NCBI GenBank assembly: GCA_964440985.1 | Contig: CAYTWE010000049.1 | Span: forward strand, 1 to 15,875 | Origin: UBA1731 sp964440985 | GTDB lineage: Bacteria > Verrucomicrobiota > Kiritimatiellia > RFP12 > UBA1067 | Length of the DNA stretch: 15,875 bases | Reading direction: 5' to 3' | Part shown: one piece after another, positions 14,157 to 15,875 of the stretch | Layout: each line of letters begins with the position of its first letter | Position numbering within the stretch: the stretch's first letter is position 1 | Made by a program: the position numbers and the translations under genes | The notes under the pieces: model-generated | Database searches by the model: none | Seen by the model: only the letters and a program-made list of their open reading frames with translations | Told to the model about the DNA's origin: nothing

Positions 14157-15560
14157 ATGAAATTCACCAGCACACGCTCTGATGTCGAGGTTGACTCGCT
14201 GCACACGGTTCTTCGCGGTCTTGCGGCCGATGGCGGATTGTACGTCCCCACGACTGTGCCGCAGATAGGCTCCGAGGCGGTCTCCTTCATAGGCAGCCTT
14301 GCGGATGCCGAACGCATCGCTCTCGGCGCCATGTTCGACGACATCGCCGCAGATGTGCGTGAAGCCGCTGTTGCAAATCTGCTTTCAAAGTTCCCGTCCG
14401 GCAACCCCGTGCCGATGGTGGAGGCTGACGGCTTTCATGTGCTTGAACTCTTTCACGGCCCGACCGGCGCATTCAAGGATGTTGCGCTTTCTGTCCTGCC
14501 GGTGCTGATGGCGGAGGCGGCGAAGAAGCTTGCCGACGGACGCAAGGTTCTGATTCTCACCGCGACATCCGGCGATACCGGCTCTGCCGCAATGGCTGGG
14601 TTCGCAGATGTCCCCGGCGTTGAGATCGCCGTGTTCTTCCCGAATGTAGGCACGTCCCGCGTACAGCGTCTGCAGATGACTACGCCCAACGCCAAGAACG
14701 TCCATGCGATAGCGATACGCGGAAATTTCGATGATGCGCAGGCGGCGGTCAAGCGCATCTTTGCGGATGAGGCGTTCCGTGCCGAGGCTGAAAGGGCTGG
14801 CGTCCTTCTTTCGTCCGCCAACTCCATAAACACCGGACGCCTCGTGCCGCAGATAGGCTACTATCTGCTTGCGGCGTCGCGGCTTGCGCAGAAGGGCGCG
14901 TTTGATGTCGTTGTGCCGTCCGGCAACTTCGGCAACATTCTCGCTGCCTATTATGCAAAGATGATGGGTGCGCCGATCCGCCGGTTCGTGTGCGCATCGA
15001 ACGTGAACGACGTGCTGGCGCGGTTTGTCGCCACTGGCGTATACGATCCGGGAGACAGGTTTACGGTCACGAATTCGCCGTCGATGGATATACGCAAGTC
15101 GTCGAACGTGGAGCGTCTGCTGTGGCTGCTCAACGACGGCGACAGTGCGGAGGTGGCACGGCTCATGAAGGATCTTTCGGAAAAAGGCCGCTACGAACTG
15201 AACGAATCAGCCAAGGCGAAGCTCAAGGCTGATTTTTCGGGAGGCGTTGCCACGCCGGAGGAGACTGAGGCTGAAATGCGCCGTATGCGCGAGGCCTCCG
15301 GCTATGTGCTTGATCCGCATACGGCGGTTGCGACGGCGGTTGCCCGCAAACTTGGATTGCCGGCGGAGGGAGTGCCATGCGTGATTGCCGCAACGGCCAC
15401 TCCGTACAAGTTCCCGGAGACGTGCCGCAAGGCGTTTGGCGAAGATGTGCTTGTGAATCCGCCGCCGTCGTTCGCTGCGCTTGAAACAGCCGCGATCACG
15501 CAGACAAAGGTCGTGGACGTTGCCGGCATTGACGATTCCGTCCGCGAACTTTTCCGGTAA
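14157..15560 (+). CDS. thrC: Threonine synthase
   Basis: 467 residues. A PLP enzyme converting O-phosphohomoserine to threonine plus phosphate, the last step of threonine synthesis, in the cytosol. The N-terminal threonine-synthase domain has the familiar STRSDVEVDSLHTVLRGLAADGGLYVP layout (residues 4 onward). The PLP lysine is K107 in GPTGAFKDVALS. TATSGDTGSAAM binds phosphate, and VVPSGNFGNILAAYYAK and NSPSMDIRKSSNVERLLW follow as in ThrC. Length is in the family range (E. coli 428, yeast type about 510). AAGGAAG (14142-14148) lies 8 nt before the ATG. No separate promoter is visible in the 17-nt gap, so it is probably co-transcribed with the secreted hydrolase, an unusual partner. No other threonine genes are in the window. 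Confidence 0.95.
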   Translation: MKFTSTRSDVEVDSLHTVLRGLAADGGLYVPTTVPQIGSEAVSFIGSLADAERIALGAMFDDIAADVREAAVANLLSKFPSGNPVPMVEADGFHVLELFHGPTGAFKDVALSVLPVLMAEAAKKLADGRKVLILTATSGDTGSAAMAGFADVPGVEIAVFFPNVGTSRVQRLQMTTPNAKNVHAIAIRGNFDDAQAAVKRIFADEAFRAEAERAGVLLSSANSINTGRLVPQIGYYLLAASRLAQKGAFDVVVPSGNFGNILAAYYAKMMGAPIRRFVCASNVNDVLARFVATGVYDPGDRFTVTNSPSMDIRKSSNVERLLWLLNDGDSAEVARLMKDLSEKGRYELNESAKAKLKADFSGGVATPEETEAEMRRMREASGYVLDPHTAVATAVARKLGLPAEGVPCVIAATATPYKFPETCRKAFGEDVLVNPPPSFAALETAAITQTKVVDVAGIDDSVRELFR

Positions 15561-15701
15561 AGATCAGCAGATTCCTCGATTTGTCGGGTGTCTGGTTGCG
15601 TCTGCCTGTTTTTGGCAGAGCAATACATCCGGTGAGCACAAAACGATCATTCGCATGACATGCTGTGATGTGATTCGTGGCAAATGTGAGGTTTGGTTTT
15701 G
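15561..15701 (+). other. 3' region after thrC with a small hairpin
   Basis: Non-coding as far as I can see. TCTGCC (15601-15606) and GGCAGA (15614-15619) form a perfect 6-bp stem around a T-rich loop, without a following T-run. The thrC transcript probably runs through it to the palindrome at 15702. Confidence 0.4.
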
Positions 15702-15739
15702 ATACCGCCGCATTTATATAAATGCGGCGGTATGCTTTT
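15702..15739 (+). terminator. Rho-independent terminator-like perfect palindrome
   Basis: Positions 15702-15733 form a perfect 32-nt palindrome (16-nt arms, left arm ATACCGCCGCATTTAT). As RNA this gives a GC-rich stem closed by an ATAT-type loop, followed by GCTTTTG with four T residues. TTTT also lies just upstream (15697-15700), so it could act in both directions. It lies about 140 nt after the thrC stop. Confidence 0.65.
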
Positions 15740-15875
15740 GACAGGAAGAGTGCGTTTTAAGTGTCGGATGCAGGGTTTAATGACAAGCGAGGCTTGCCGA
15801 ATTGTTTTTTCTCTGCTTCGCGCAGGACAATCCACCACCAACTATCCACTACCAACTGATTTTTTAACGCAAAGA
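15740..15875. repeat. Right-edge non-coding DNA with a 14-nt tandem repeat
   Basis: TCCACCACCAACTA (15831-15844) is directly followed by TCCACTACCAACTG (15845-15858), two copies with two differences. An A/T tract and ACGCAAAGA then run into the window edge. CAAGC (15784-15788) and GCTTG (15792-15796), with T6 at 15805-15810, make a weak second terminator candidate. No credible gene is present. The ACGCAAAGA end resembles the ACGCAAAG tandem units I associate with dispersed repeats in some Gram-negative genomes; this is recall, not a search. Confidence 0.4.

Noticed and set aside
1..15875. CRISPR array, tRNA or rRNA genes, insertion sequence
   Set aside because: No regularly spaced direct repeats, no tRNA cloverleaf or rRNA sequence that I recognise, and no transposase coding sequence.

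Overview
The window is high-GC bacterial DNA. All recognisable genes lie on the + strand, and they carry clear Shine-Dalgarno sequences and sigma70-like -10 boxes. The gene content suggests a saccharolytic, probably gut-associated member of the PVC group (Verrucomicrobiota/Kiritimatiellota-like). It includes a secreted LamG-plus-GH123-type glycosidase, a 1132-residue surface beta-helix protein with autotransporter-type strand repeats but no beta-barrel, a FucO-type lactaldehyde reductase and a secreted acetyl-esterase-like hydrolase. The taxonomic placement is inference from gene families only.

Region 1 (1-4822) looks accessory. The left edge reads the C-terminal signature typical of phage/plasmid polyvalent proteins (EQIKSATDNTG...IRH). 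An extended -10 promoter (207-215) and a roughly 200-nt structured leader follow. Then comes a tight four-gene operon: MoxR-type AAA+ ATPase (421-1845), a small Cys/His-rich unknown (1842-2303), a HExxH metallopeptidase-like/VWA protein (2300-3676) and a divergent S-adenosylmethionine-synthetase homologue (3686-4822). The first three genes overlap by 4 nt, and the fourth follows after 9 nt. The MetK-like protein keeps the ATP, phosphate and metal residues. By my reading it has swapped two of the residues that contact methionine in E. coli MetK (E55 to R, Q98 to E). This cassette is the best candidate here for an undescribed system.

Region 2 (4823-10721) starts with a gene-free stretch holding an imperfect 13-bp inverted repeat and an excellent TTGAAA-N17-TACAAT promoter. 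That promoter drives a two-gene, translationally coupled operon: the secreted GH123-like glycosidase and the surface beta-helix/PA14-like protein. Together they look like a glycan-foraging unit.

Region 3 (10722-15875) carries fucO with its own extended -10 promoter, an intergenic region with two hairpins and another -10 box, and then a secreted alpha/beta hydrolase with a degenerate second half. Threonine synthase (thrC) follows 17 nt later. A perfect 32-nt palindrome followed by T4 probably ends transcription after thrC. The last bases hold a 14-nt tandem repeat and the start of what may be a dispersed repeat.

I see no tRNA, rRNA, CRISPR array, insertion sequence or transposase.
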